From contig NZ_VFPO01000001.1 in assembly GCF_006716765.1 (NCBI RefSeq), positions 5,642,001 through 5,706,000 on the forward strand: a stretch of 64,000 nucleotides of DNA, read 5' to 3'. Made by a program: the position numbers and the translations under genes. Below are positions 7,300 to 16,836 of the stretch, one piece after another. Under the pieces are notes generated by a model, which saw only the letters and a list, made by a program, of their open reading frames with translations, was not told the origin of the DNA and searched no databases. How positions within the stretch are numbered: the first letter of the stretch is position 1; every line of letters begins with the position of its first letter. Source of the DNA: Actinomadura hallensis. GTDB taxonomy: Bacteria; Actinomycetota; Actinomycetes; Streptosporangiales; Streptosporangiaceae.

Positions 7300-8718
7300 A
7301 TGAACAGCAACCCGATGTACATGGAGTACGTCGACGACGCCGACCCCGAGCCGGCGCCGCGACGAGGCTGGCGCATCCTCGGATGGGTGTGCATCGGAAT
7401 GTCCGCGATCATGGTGGTGGGGTCCCTCACCGCCTACGGCCTGTACCGCAAGGCGTTCGGCAACATCTCGCACGAGGACGTCAACGCCCAGCTCGGCCCC
7501 GACCGGCCGCAGAAGCTGAACAAGGCCCTGAACATCCTGCTGCTCGGGTCCGACACCCGTTCGGGGGCCAACGCCAGGTACGGACGGCGGATGACGAACG
7601 AGCCGCCCCGCTCGGACACGATCATCCTGCTGCACCTGTCCCCCGGCGGCGGCCAGGCGATGGGCATCAGCTTCCCCCGCGACCTCATGGTCCGGATGCC
7701 GTCCTGCAAGGGCCAGGACGGCCGGGTGTGGCCGGCCGAGTCCCGCGCCCAGATCAACTCGGCGTTCACCAAGGGCGGCGCGGCCTGCGTCATCAAGACG
7801 ATCGAGAGCCTCTCCAACATCCGCATCGACCACTTCATGCAGGTCGACTTCAACGGGTTCAAGGCCATCACGAACGCGGTCGGCGGCGTCCCGGTGTGCC
7901 TGCCGAAGGCCGTCAACGACCCCAAGTCGAAGCTCAGGCTGAGCGCGGGCAGGCACACCATCAAGGGCGAGACGGCCCTGGCCTACGTGCGCGTCAGGCA
8001 CGGCCTCGGCGACGGCTCCGACCTCGACCGCATCAAGCGGCAGCAGAAGTTCATGGGCGCCCTCGCCGACAAGGCGCTGAGCGCGGGCGTGCTCAGCAAC
8101 CCCAAGAAGCTCCTCGACCTGATGAACGCGGTGACCAAGTCGCTCACCACCGACGACGAGCTGAAGCCGCAGGTCATGATGGACATCGCGCGCGAGATGC
8201 AGGGCATGAGCTCCGGCAAGCTGCGCTTCGTCACCGTCCCGTCCGGCCCCGACCCCCTGGACCCCAACCGCGTCGCGCTCAGCCCGGCCGCGCAGCCGTT
8301 CTTCGCGGCCGTCCGCAACGACAGGACGATGCCCGAGAAGCCCAAGGCCGGCAGCCAGCCGATCCCGCCGAGCCAGGTGCGGGTGCGCGTGTTCAACGGC
8401 AGCGGCATCGACGGGCAGGCGAGCCGCGTCGCCGACGACCTGGAGTCGCAGGGCTTCCAGGTCACCGTCGGCGGAAACGCGCCTTCCCTCACCTCCGCGA
8501 CCAGGGTGCTGTACGGTGCGGGTGCCGACCAGCACGCCAAGACGCTCGCCGGGCTCATCCCCAGCAAGCCGCAGCCGGCCGCGCGCAACGGCGGCACCCC
8601 CGGCATCGTCGACCTGGTCATCGGGCGCGACTGGACGAACCTCAAGAGCGCCGGTGGCGGGATCCCGAAGCAGCAGGGCGAGATCCGGGCGAACGACGAC
8701 ATCTGCAAGGAGACCTAG
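7300..8718 (+). CDS. LytR-CpsA-Psr (LCP) family glycopolymer transferase with LytR C-terminal domain
   Basis: A 472-residue membrane-anchored protein: cytosolic N-terminus, one TM (about 26-48), extracellular LCP domain (about 80-245) and LytR_C domain (about 350-455, VRVFNGSGIDGQASRVADDL). LCP landmarks visible are LLGSDTRSG, RSDTIILLHL, SFPRDLMVRMP and the Arg-rich YVRVRHGLGDGSDLDRIKRQQ that binds the pyrophosphate of the lipid carrier. LCP enzymes attach lipid-linked teichoic acid or arabinogalactan-like polymers to peptidoglycan. Start ATG 7300 has a weak GGAG 7 nt upstream. The acyltransferase gene follows after 12 bp, so the two form an operon. Confidence 0.9.
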   Translation: MNSNPMYMEYVDDADPEPAPRRGWRILGWVCIGMSAIMVVGSLTAYGLYRKAFGNISHEDVNAQLGPDRPQKLNKALNILLLGSDTRSGANARYGRRMTNEPPRSDTIILLHLSPGGGQAMGISFPRDLMVRMPSCKGQDGRVWPAESRAQINSAFTKGGAACVIKTIESLSNIRIDHFMQVDFNGFKAITNAVGGVPVCLPKAVNDPKSKLRLSAGRHTIKGETALAYVRVRHGLGDGSDLDRIKRQQKFMGALADKALSAGVLSNPKKLLDLMNAVTKSLTTDDELKPQVMMDIAREMQGMSSGKLRFVTVPSGPDPLDPNRVALSPAAQPFFAAVRNDRTMPEKPKAGSQPIPPSQVRVRVFNGSGIDGQASRVADDLESQGFQVTVGGNAPSLTSATRVLYGAGADQHAKTLAGLIPSKPQPAARNGGTPGIVDLVIGRDWTNLKSAGGGIPKQQGEIRANDDICKET

Positions 8719-8730
8719 GTCGGGCAGCCA

Positions 8731-9921
8731 ATGACGTACACCACCAGGCCTTCCGGGCCCGCCGACACGGCGCCGCGCAACGGCGGGCCGCTGTCCACGG
8801 AACCGACCGCTCCCGCGCCGGAGGCGCTCGCCCCCGGGGCGCCCGCCGAGCCCAAGGACGCCGGCGCCCCGCAGGCGCCCAAGCCGCGCAAGGAGCGCGA
8901 CCCGTTCTTCGACAACGCGAAGTACTTCGCGATCCTCCTGGTGGTGGTGGGCCACTCCCTGGCCTACCTGCAGGACGTCCCGCTGGCGAAGGGCGTCTAC
9001 CTGTTCATCTACATGTTCCACATGCCGTTGTTCATCGTGATCACCGGCTACCTCTCACGGAACTGGACGTTCTCCGGCGGGAAGGCGCGCAGGCTCATCA
9101 CCAGCGTCGGCGTGCCGTACGTGGTGTTCGAGTTCGCCTACTCCATCTACGACTGGCTGGCGGGCCGCAACGCCCTGGAGATCAGCCTCCTGGACCCGTA
9201 CTACCTGACGTGGTTCCTGTGCGCGCTGTTCATGTGGCGGCTGTCCACCCCGGTCTGGCAGCAGATCCGCTGGCCCCTGGCCGTGGCGCTGGCGTTCGCG
9301 CTGCTGTCGTACATGAGCGACCTCGGCCAGACGTTCGACATCCACCGCGTGATCGGGCTGTTGCCGTTCTACGTCCTCGGCCTCACGCTGAAGCCGCAGC
9401 ACTTCGAGCTGCTGAAGAAGCCGATCGCGCGCCCCATCGGCGCGGTCGTGCTCGCCTGCGGGCTCGGCGCCGCGTTCCTCGTCATGGACCGCATGTCCCG
9501 GAGCTGGATCTACTGGAAACACCCCCACGAGCACTTCAACGTCAGCAACTTCACCGGCTCGCTGATGCGGCTCGCCATGTTCGCGTGCGCGACGCTCCTG
9601 GTGGCCGCGTTCCTCTCCGTGATGCCGCGGAAGCGCTACTGGTTCACCGGGCTGGGCGCCGCCACGCTGTACGCCTACCTGCTGCACGGTTTCGTCACCC
9701 GGCTGATGAACTTCACCGGCTGGTGGGGCCTCGACTGGATGCACACCGAGGTCGGCGTCACGCTCGTGGCCTGCATCGCCCTCGTGGTCGGGACGTTCCT
9801 GTGCTCGAAGTACGTCGTGCGGACGATGAGCTGGGCACTGGAGCCGAAGATGACGTGGATGTTCACCTCTCTGCGCCGTCCCGCGGGATCGGTGCGCAAG
9901 GGAGGCTCGTCGAGCGGATAG
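8731..9921 (+). CDS. acyltransferase 3 family membrane protein
   Basis: A 396-residue protein with a ~55-residue Ala/Pro-rich cytosolic N-terminus and ten hydrophobic segments. The family motif is DNAKYFAILLVVVGHSLAYL near residue 65-84, with the conserved His that defines the acyltransferase-3 (OafA/fucose-4-O-acetylase-like) superfamily, and FHMPLFIVITGYL follows. These enzymes O-acetylate sugars of exopolymers at the membrane using cytosolic acyl-CoA. The place between an LCP ligase and a TagF-type polymerase suggests acetylation of the wall polymer. The ribosome site is weak. Confidence 0.8.
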   Translation: MTYTTRPSGPADTAPRNGGPLSTEPTAPAPEALAPGAPAEPKDAGAPQAPKPRKERDPFFDNAKYFAILLVVVGHSLAYLQDVPLAKGVYLFIYMFHMPLFIVITGYLSRNWTFSGGKARRLITSVGVPYVVFEFAYSIYDWLAGRNALEISLLDPYYLTWFLCALFMWRLSTPVWQQIRWPLAVALAFALLSYMSDLGQTFDIHRVIGLLPFYVLGLTLKPQHFELLKKPIARPIGAVVLACGLGAAFLVMDRMSRSWIYWKHPHEHFNVSNFTGSLMRLAMFACATLLVAAFLSVMPRKRYWFTGLGAATLYAYLLHGFVTRLMNFTGWWGLDWMHTEVGVTLVACIALVVGTFLCSKYVVRTMSWALEPKMTWMFTSLRRPAGSVRKGGSSSG

Positions 9922-9955
9922 CGCCCCCGCGCCGCTCCGGTCGGCAGGAGAACCC

Positions 9956-12900
9956 GTGTCACCACTGCTGAGCGTCGTCGTCCCCTTCTACAACGTGGCC
10001 GGATATCTCGAGGACTGCCTGGAGTCCGTCGCCCGGCAGACGCTCCACGACCTCGAGGTCGTCATGGTCGACGACGGGTCCGCCGACGACGGCGCCGTGA
10101 TCGCCGAGGCGTTCGCGACCCGGGACACGCGGTTCCGTCTCGTCCGCCAGGAGAACCAGGGGCTCGGCCTCGCCCGCAACACGGGCGTTCTGCACTCCAC
10201 GGGCCGGTACCTGGCCTTCGTCGACAGCGACGACGTCGTCCCGCGGTACGCCTTCGACCTGATGGTCTCCTCCCTGGAGGAGACCGGCTCCGACATCGCC
10301 TGCGGCGGGGTCCGGCGGATGGGGGTCGCCGGCCTCCAGCGGTCGCCCATGCACGAGGAGACGTTCCGGGTCGACCGCAGGAGGACCCACGTCCGGGAGT
10401 TCCCCGAGCTGCTGCGGGACAGGACGGCGTGGAACAAGGTCTTCCGCCGCTCCTTCTGGGACGCGCACGGCTTCCGCTTCCCGGCGGGACTGTACGAGGA
10501 CATCCCCGTGACGGTTCCGGCGCACGTCCTCGCCGACAAGGTGGACGTCCTGCGCGATGTCGTCTACCACTGGCGCGTCCGCGAGACCGGCCCGCGGTCG
10601 ATCACCCAGCGGCGCACCGAACCGGGCAACCTCGCCGACCGGATGCGATCGGTCCGGACGGTGTCGGACTTCCTCGCCCGGAACGCCCCCGACCTCAAGG
10701 ACGCCTACGACAAGTTCGCCCTGGTGGACGACATCCGCCTCTACGTCAACGTCATCGACCGGTGCGACGACGCCTACCGGCGCGCCTTCTTGACCCTGGT
10801 GAACGACTTCCTCGACCGGGTCTCCCCGGACCTCTGCGCCGATCTGCCCGCGCTGGACCGGCTGAAGTTCCACGCCGTGCGGGAGCGGCTCACCGGCGAG
10901 CTCGTCGAGATCGTCTCCTTCGCCAAGAGCAGCCCGGAACGCCACAGCGCCGTCCGGCGCCCCGACCGTCCGGACCGGTGGTACGGGGACTACCCCTACC
11001 TCGGCGATCCTCGTTTTCCCGATCATCTGTACGAGCTCGGCGGCGAGCTGAGGCTGACGACCGGCGTCGACGAGGTCGGCTGGCGCCGGGGGCGGCTGAG
11101 GGTGGCGGGGCACGCCTACATCGCGCGGCTGGACGCGCCCGAGCGCGACGACACCGAGATCAAGGTCCAGGTCCGCGGGCCCGGCAAGGTCCTCGACTGC
11201 GCGGTGAAACGGGTCCGGCGCCCGGACGTCACCGCCGCGAGCGGTCAGGCCACCGCCTGCCACGACTGGTCGGGCTTCACGGTGGAGATCGACCCCGCCG
11301 AGCTCGGCGCCGGGGAGGGCGTCTGGCAGATCCACGCGACGGTGATCGCCAAGGGCGTCCGGCGACGCGGCAGGCTGAACATGCCGAGCAGGCCGGGCAC
11401 GTGGCCCTCCGCCCGGGAGATCCCGGGGGGACGCCTCGTCAAGCCCAAGTCCACCCAGGCGAGGAACCTGGTCATCGCGGTCCAGCCGATACGCGGCAAG
11501 GTCACGGACGTGGCCGTGGACGGCGAACGCGTCCGCCTGTCCGGGTGGGTCAGCGGCGAGGACTCCGCGTTCGTCCACGCGGGAACCCTCACCGCGGCGT
11601 TCCGGCAGGGCAGCACGACGGTGAGCTGGCCGGTGACCGCGACCGGCAGGAAGTCGCGCGGCCGGGTGGCCTTCTCCGCCGTCGCCGACCTCGCGGCACT
11701 GGCCGAGCGGACCCGCGGCACGGACGCCGGCGGCGCCTTCGACGGCATCGAATGGGACGTGTTCCTGGCGGCCGGGGACCACGGCAGGCTGAGGCTGGCC
11801 GTGCATGCGGAACTGCTCGATCTGCGCGCCCACGTCTCGGGACGCGAGTTCGACGTCATCAGCACCACCGCCGGCAATCTCACGTTCGTGGAGAGGGCGC
11901 CGCGCCCGGTGATCACGCGGGTGAGGTGGGCGGGCGGCTCCGCGCTCCGAATCTCCGGATCGAGCGTCGGCGGGAGCCGGCCCGACCGGCTGCTCCTGCG
12001 CCGCCGCCGCGGCTCGGACCGGCACGAGGTCCCGATCACCTGGGACGGGGACCGCTTCACCGCGCTGCTCCCCGCACGCGGCCGCGACGGTCTGCCCCTG
12101 CCCAGCGGCACGTGGGACCTGTACGCCGCGGGCGACGGCGCGGAGATCCCGGTCGGCATCGACCGGGCGAGCTCCGCGAAACCGCCCGAGCCGCGCCGCG
12201 TCGGCGTGCACGAGCTGTCCCTGCGCGTCCATCGCGGCGATCTGGTGAACCTGCGCGTCCGGGCGGCGCTGTCGGACGACGAGCGCGGTCCCTACGCCCA
12301 GCGCAGACTGCAGCAGCGCTACTGCTCCCCCGGCAATCGCGCGCCCATCTGGGACCGGGTCGTCTTCGAGAGCTACTCCGGGCATCAGTACGCCTGCAAT
12401 CCCCGCGCCGTCTACGAGGAGATGGAGCGCCGCAAACTGGGTCTGGAGTACGTGTGGTCGGTCGCCGACGGCCAGTTCACGGTGCCGGGGAGCGCCCGCA
12501 CCGTCCTGCGCGGAACCCGCGAGTACTACGAACTGATCTCGTCGGCGCGGATCGTCGTCAGCAACGATCTCCAGATACCGGGGTACCGGAAACGTCCGGG
12601 GCAGACCTACGTCCAGACGTGGCATGGGACGCCCTACAAGCACATCGGCCACGACCTTCTGCACAGCGGCCTGATCGCCGGCAACATCACCGAGCTCAAC
12701 CGGTGCCGGGAGGACGTGCCCCACTGGGATCACCTGATCTCCCCCGCCCCGCATGTCACCGGCCTGCTCCGGCAGGCGTTCCGCTACGACGGCGACGTGC
12801 TCGAAGTGGGCTACCCGCGCACCGACCCGCTCCTTCGGGCCGACCGGGAGGACCGCGCCCGGCGAGTCCGCGAACGGCTGGGCGTGCCGCCCGGCCGCCG

Positions 12901-13426
12901 GGTCGTCCTCTACCTTCCGACCTGGCGCGAGGACGTCTGGCTGACGAAGGCCCGGCAGGCCGAACTCCCCCTGGACACCGCGGAGCTCGCCGCCGGCCTC
13001 GGCGACGCGTACTCCGTGCTGGTCCGCCAGCACCACAGGCTCGCCGACCGCACGGCCGCCCCCGGCGAAGGCGTCGTCGACGTCACCCGGTATCCCGACC
13101 TCACCGACCTGTACCTCGCCGCCGACGTGCTCATCACCGACTATTCCTCGGCGATGTTCGACTTCGCCGTCACCGGCCGCCCCATTCTGTTCTTCACACC
13201 CGACTTGCAGTTCTACCAGGACGAGTTGCGCGGCAGTTATTTCCACCTGCCCGACGAGGCGCCCGGTCCGCTGCTGCAGGAGACCGGCGAGGTCGCCGAC
13301 GCGCTGCACCGCCTGAACGACGTCGCCGACCGCCATCGCGACGCCTACGCCGCCTTCCGGCGGCGCTACTGCGCCCTGAACGACGGCTCCGCCGCCGCGC
13401 GCCTCGTGGACCGGCTCCTCGGCTGA
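9956..13426 (+). CDS. bifunctional GT2 glycosyltransferase / CDP-glycerol:glycerophosphate glycerophosphotransferase, long form
   Basis: A 1156-residue multidomain teichoic-acid polymerase. Residues 1-~330 form a GT-A GT2 domain (SVVVPFYNVAGYLEDCL; VVMVDDGSADDG; AFVDSDDVVPRYAFD). Residues ~370-760 look like several beta-rich domains, one ending in a GTWDLYAAGD motif. Residues ~790-1150 form a TagF-like Glyphos_transf domain with WHGTPYKHIGHD (about 893), a second conserved His in LVRQHHR (about 1025) and LITDYSSAMFDFAVTGRP (about 1060), which bind the CDP-polyol. It would alternate addition of sugar and polyol phosphate. GTG start has AGGAG 5 nt upstream. Glycerol rather than ribitol phosphate is the family default, not shown here. 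Confidence 0.88.
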   Translation: MSPLLSVVVPFYNVAGYLEDCLESVARQTLHDLEVVMVDDGSADDGAVIAEAFATRDTRFRLVRQENQGLGLARNTGVLHSTGRYLAFVDSDDVVPRYAFDLMVSSLEETGSDIACGGVRRMGVAGLQRSPMHEETFRVDRRRTHVREFPELLRDRTAWNKVFRRSFWDAHGFRFPAGLYEDIPVTVPAHVLADKVDVLRDVVYHWRVRETGPRSITQRRTEPGNLADRMRSVRTVSDFLARNAPDLKDAYDKFALVDDIRLYVNVIDRCDDAYRRAFLTLVNDFLDRVSPDLCADLPALDRLKFHAVRERLTGELVEIVSFAKSSPERHSAVRRPDRPDRWYGDYPYLGDPRFPDHLYELGGELRLTTGVDEVGWRRGRLRVAGHAYIARLDAPERDDTEIKVQVRGPGKVLDCAVKRVRRPDVTAASGQATACHDWSGFTVEIDPAELGAGEGVWQIHATVIAKGVRRRGRLNMPSRPGTWPSAREIPGGRLVKPKSTQARNLVIAVQPIRGKVTDVAVDGERVRLSGWVSGEDSAFVHAGTLTAAFRQGSTTVSWPVTATGRKSRGRVAFSAVADLAALAERTRGTDAGGAFDGIEWDVFLAAGDHGRLRLAVHAELLDLRAHVSGREFDVISTTAGNLTFVERAPRPVITRVRWAGGSALRISGSSVGGSRPDRLLLRRRRGSDRHEVPITWDGDRFTALLPARGRDGLPLPSGTWDLYAAGDGAEIPVGIDRASSAKPPEPRRVGVHELSLRVHRGDLVNLRVRAALSDDERGPYAQRRLQQRYCSPGNRAPIWDRVVFESYSGHQYACNPRAVYEEMERRKLGLEYVWSVADGQFTVPGSARTVLRGTREYYELISSARIVVSNDLQIPGYRKRPGQTYVQTWHGTPYKHIGHDLLHSGLIAGNITELNRCREDVPHWDHLISPAPHVTGLLRQAFRYDGDVLEVGYPRTDPLLRADREDRARRVRERLGVPPGRRVVLYLPTWREDVWLTKARQAELPLDTAELAAGLGDAYSVLVRQHHRLADRTAAPGEGVVDVTRYPDLTDLYLAADVLITDYSSAMFDFAVTGRPILFFTPDLQFYQDELRGSYFHLPDEAPGPLLQETGEVADALHRLNDVADRHRDAYAAFRRRYCALNDGSAAARLVDRLLG

Positions 13427-13488
13427 CCGACTCCGGCGATCAACGGCGGACTGTCGGCAACGAGATCCTCATCATCCTCAACGAGGGG

Positions 13489-13590
13489 TAAAGTTCTCGC
13501 TGCGATGGTTCACCTATTCGTCCCCCCGTGGACTCCGGGAGCCGCAAGCTTGAGTGCTTCTGGCGGACCCCGTCCGCCACGCTGAAAGGA
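13489..13590 (+). promoter_or_regulatory. leader of the first CDP-alcohol phosphatidyltransferase gene: promoter, short ORF, hairpin
   Basis: A TAAAGT -10 box (13489-13494) is followed 10 bp later by an ATG (13505) that opens a 26-codon ORF ending at TGA 13583-13585, right at the GAAAGGA ribosome site of the main gene. Inside it is a perfect 8-bp hairpin (13561-13579; TGGCGGAC, loop CCC, GTCCGCCA). The arrangement could couple main-gene translation to the leader ORF. No similar ORF precedes the second copy. Confidence 0.35.
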
Positions 13591-13600
13591 TATTTCCTCC

Positions 13601-14611
13601 ATGGTGCACTTCACGCTCGACGATGTCCGGCAACGGACCTACAAGAGGCGTGACGCCTGGTGGACGGTTCTGCTCGTCGATCCGCTCGCCTCCAGGCTGG
13701 TGAAGTTCACGGCCAACCGGACGCGGATCACCCCCAACCAGCTCACCGTGGGAGCCCTGATCCTCGGCCTGGGCGCGGCCGCCTGCTTCGCCGTGGCGTC
13801 CTGGCCCTGGCTGCTCGCCGGCGCGCTGCTGTACCACCTGTCGTTCACGCTCGACTGCATGGACGGCAAGATCGCCCGCCTCAAGGGCACCGGCTCGGTC
13901 TTCGGCGCCTGGCTCGACTACATCTTCGACCGCGTCCGCGTCCTGGCCTGCGCCATCGCCCTCATGGGCGGCCAGTACGCCGCCACCGGCAACGTCGCCT
14001 ACATCTGGACGGCCCTGGCGGTGGTGTTCCTCGACATGCTCCGCTACATGGACGCGCTGGAGATCTACAAGGTCCGCGCCCAGATGCGCTCCAAGCTGCG
14101 GTCGTCGCAGCGGACGGCCCGCGCGCTGAGGGAGGCCGTCCAGGACCTGAAGGGTCAGGCCGACGACAGCGCCGTCAGCCAGCGGCTGCGTTCGATGGAG
14201 GACGCGATGGAGCCGTCCGGCTCGGACCTGGAGGACGAGAACCAGGTCGTCGGCGACAACCCCAACCTCAAGCTGCAGCAGGAGTTCAACAAGCGCTTCC
14301 CCTGGTACGCGCGGGTCCGCAACCTCCTGATGGCCGGACGCATCCGCCCCCACCTGATCAGCGGCATCGAGTTCCAGATGGGCGTCTTCATCATCGCCCC
14401 CATCGCCGCCGCCGCCGTCCCCGGCGCCGTCATCCCCATCGTCGCCGTCAGCGGCGCCGGCCTGCTGGCCTTCGAACTCGTCATCATCTACAAGTTCTGG
14501 CTGTCCACCCGCGACTACAGCAAGAGCATCACCGCGCTCCAGGCCATCATCGACGAGCACCGCGCCCGGCTTCCGGAGGACCAGGAGCTGACGGTCGGCA
14601 ACCGCACCTGA
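13601..14611 (+). CDS. CDP-alcohol phosphatidyltransferase family protein, copy 1
   Basis: A 336-residue membrane enzyme, longer than the usual ~200. The full family signature D-x2-DG-x2-AR-x8-G-x3-D-x3-D is intact and starts at Asp85 (DCMDGKIARLKGTG). About six TM helices are split by a charged cytosolic insert (about residues 155-230). The family swaps CMP of a CDP-alcohol for an acceptor hydroxyl. Following a TagF-type polymerase, it may prime or cap the wall polymer; that is inference. The same-length copy at 21845 is nearly identical in two DNA blocks and divergent only in the charged insert. ATG 13601 has AAAGGA upstream. Confidence 0.85.
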   Translation: MVHFTLDDVRQRTYKRRDAWWTVLLVDPLASRLVKFTANRTRITPNQLTVGALILGLGAAACFAVASWPWLLAGALLYHLSFTLDCMDGKIARLKGTGSVFGAWLDYIFDRVRVLACAIALMGGQYAATGNVAYIWTALAVVFLDMLRYMDALEIYKVRAQMRSKLRSSQRTARALREAVQDLKGQADDSAVSQRLRSMEDAMEPSGSDLEDENQVVGDNPNLKLQQEFNKRFPWYARVRNLLMAGRIRPHLISGIEFQMGVFIIAPIAAAAVPGAVIPIVAVSGAGLLAFELVIIYKFWLSTRDYSKSITALQAIIDEHRARLPEDQELTVGNRT

Positions 14612-14674
14612 CCCGGGGCGACGCGGCCCGAACCGGCCACCGTCCCCCCGGGTCTTCGCGGCGCTTCGTCCGCG

Positions 14675-14689
14675 GGCGGCGCCCGCCGG
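14675..14689. terminator. weak hairpin between convergent genes
   Basis: GCGGGC, loop GGC, GCCCGC forms a 6-bp stem in the 138-bp gap between copy 1 of the CDP-alcohol phosphatidyltransferase and the convergent GT2. No T-run follows on either strand, so terminator function is only suggested by position. Confidence 0.25.
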
Positions 14690-14749
14690 GAGGAAAGACG
14701 ACCCCGCGGCGGGCGACCGCGCGGCGACCGACCGGCGGTGGGGGCGGTG

Positions 14750-16699
14750 TCAGCGCCGGCGCAGCAGGCGCAACCGGCGCAGCAGGCCCTGCACCCGGCG
14801 GACCGCCCGTGTTCCGGTGACCCGCACCGAAAGGGCGCCCCGGCCGGTCCGGTAGGGGACCCTCTCCCGCAGGCCGCGGCGCATGGGACCCGGCGGCCGC
14901 CCGCCGGGGAACGGGACCCGCCCGCGCAGCGACACCCCGTCGACAGTGATCTCAAGCGACGGGTCCCAGCGACCGCTGGGGCAGCCGTCGAGGTCGAACT
15001 CGGCGCTCAGCGCCAGCCGGTCCGGCAGGACACGGCACTCGGCCGTCCCGCGCCGCGTCTCCCCGTCCGTGCGCGGAGCCAGCTCGGCCGCGGCCGGAAC
15101 GGGATGCCCGGCGGGAAGCAGGCTCGGCACCCGGGCACGGACCTGCAGCCTGCCGCCCCCTGTCCAGGCGGCCTCGTCGACCGTCAGCAGCTCGCCCAGC
15201 CTTCCGGCGGCGATCCGCAGCTCCAGGTGCCGGCGTTTCGGGTTCTTCGCGTTCACCCGCGGTGTGACGACGCGTCCCGCCGCGCAGAGCCGCGGCTCCG
15301 GCAGCCGAACGGACTCCGGGACGCTCAGCCTGCGGGTCTTGACGAGCCCGTCCACGCGCACCTCGACGTGCACCCGCCACACGCCCGGCGCGAACGTCGC
15401 GTCGGTGCCGAGCCCCACCTCGGCCGTGAACGCGCCGTCCCCGCCCTCGGGAAGGAGATGGGCCCGCGCCCGGTGCTCTCTCCCGTCCGGGCCGCGCAGA
15501 ACCAGGATCCGCTCCTGCTCCTCGGTCCCGACCCCGGCGATGGCGGCGCGCCCCTCGACGCACAGCCGGGTCCGATCCCAGCTCAGCGCGGTGACCTCGG
15601 CCTGGACCCCGATCCGGTCGGTGATCTCGTAGCAGGCGTCCGGGATGCCCGCGGCCGGGTCGCGCCACCCCGGGAGGACCATGTACGCGCGGCCTTCGTC
15701 GACCACCGTGGGCGGCTGGACGTCCCGCCCGCGGGTGCGCGCGAGCTCTTCGAGCACGTCGTCCCGATCGTGGCGCAGGCAGTAGGCGATGACACGGCCG
15801 CGGGGACCGAAGAGCGCGTCCACACCCGGCGTGTACCACGCTTCGATGAGCTTGCGCGCCCATATGCGGGTGAGCGTCTTCTCCTCCTCCGCGAGCCGCG
15901 GGTAGCGCGGGCCGAAGCGGCCGAAGATCTCGTACCGGAAGTGCCGCCGCATCAGCCGGTCGCGGAGCGGGCCGGGCTCGACCCGTCCCGCGAGGAAGCT
16001 CATCACGTCCGCGATCACGGGGAAGTACTGCTCGGCGGGGGCGCCGCCGCTCTGCATGGCGCTCGTGCCGTCCTCGCGGTCGACCCAGTAGTAGCAGTCG
16101 TAACTCGCCAGGATGGAGATGCCATCGGCCTCGAAGTAGGCGCGGGCCGTGAACATCTGGTCCTCGTGCGAGGAGATGCCCTCCAGGAAACGCAGCTCGT
16201 GACGTTCCAGAAACGAGCGGCGGAACAGTTTGAGCGGCGAGAGCGTGTTGTAGACGACGGGACTTTCGGCCACGGTCGTACGCGGCATGTCCTGCGGGAA
16301 CACCGGCGGCCTGCGATTGACGCCCACGCTTTGCCCGACCACCACGTCGGTGCCGTTCTCGTCGGCGAGCGCGCACATGCGCTCCAGCGCCTCGGGGGCC
16401 AGATAATCGTCCGCGTCCAGGAAGAAGACGTACTCGCCGGTGGCCAGTTCGATTCCCCGGTTGCGCGGCGCACCGGGCCCGCCGGAGTTCTGCTGGTGCA
16501 CGACGGTGAAACCGGGACGCCCGGCCGCGTACTGATCCAATGCCTCACCGCTGCCGTCGGTGGAGCCGTCGTCGACCGCGATGATCTCTATCTCCGCGGG
16601 ATCCATCGACTGCTCGAACAACGACGTGAACGCCCGCTCCAGCGATGGCCGGCAGTTGTACACCGGCACGACAACGGTCACCTTCGCGCGCTGCCTCAT
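14750..16699 (-). CDS. glycosyltransferase family 2 with C-terminal beta-rich extension
   Basis: A 649-residue protein. The GT-A domain spans about residues 1-320 (VTVVVPVYNCRPSLERAF; AVDDGSTDGSG; VFFLDADDYLAPEAL with the DxD-type metal site; SSHEDQMFTARAYF). Residues ~360-600 are predicted beta-rich and end with a strongly basic tail (about 14 Arg in the last 35). GT2 enzymes with C-terminal beta modules, such as staphylococcal TarS, decorate teichoic acid, and a similar role is inferred. Promoter: TACGCT (complement of 16735-16740) about 36 bp upstream and GGGGAG as ribosome site before ATG 16699. Confidence 0.8.
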   Translation of the reverse strand: MRQRAKVTVVVPVYNCRPSLERAFTSLFEQSMDPAEIEIIAVDDGSTDGSGEALDQYAAGRPGFTVVHQQNSGGPGAPRNRGIELATGEYVFFLDADDYLAPEALERMCALADENGTDVVVGQSVGVNRRPPVFPQDMPRTTVAESPVVYNTLSPLKLFRRSFLERHELRFLEGISSHEDQMFTARAYFEADGISILASYDCYYWVDREDGTSAMQSGGAPAEQYFPVIADVMSFLAGRVEPGPLRDRLMRRHFRYEIFGRFGPRYPRLAEEEKTLTRIWARKLIEAWYTPGVDALFGPRGRVIAYCLRHDRDDVLEELARTRGRDVQPPTVVDEGRAYMVLPGWRDPAAGIPDACYEITDRIGVQAEVTALSWDRTRLCVEGRAAIAGVGTEEQERILVLRGPDGREHRARAHLLPEGGDGAFTAEVGLGTDATFAPGVWRVHVEVRVDGLVKTRRLSVPESVRLPEPRLCAAGRVVTPRVNAKNPKRRHLELRIAAGRLGELLTVDEAAWTGGGRLQVRARVPSLLPAGHPVPAAAELAPRTDGETRRGTAECRVLPDRLALSAEFDLDGCPSGRWDPSLEITVDGVSLRGRVPFPGGRPPGPMRRGLRERVPYRTGRGALSVRVTGTRAVRRVQGLLRRLRLLRRR

Positions 16700-16836
16700 G
16701 AACTCCCCGCTGCGTCACCGAAAACCGAAGCACCAGCGTACGGCACGGTCCCATCGCGAGGGGGCGCTCATGGGAAGGCGGGGGAGGTGAAGTCCGGTAC
16801 GCCGTCTCCCCGCCCGCCGCCGGGCTTCGAAACCGA

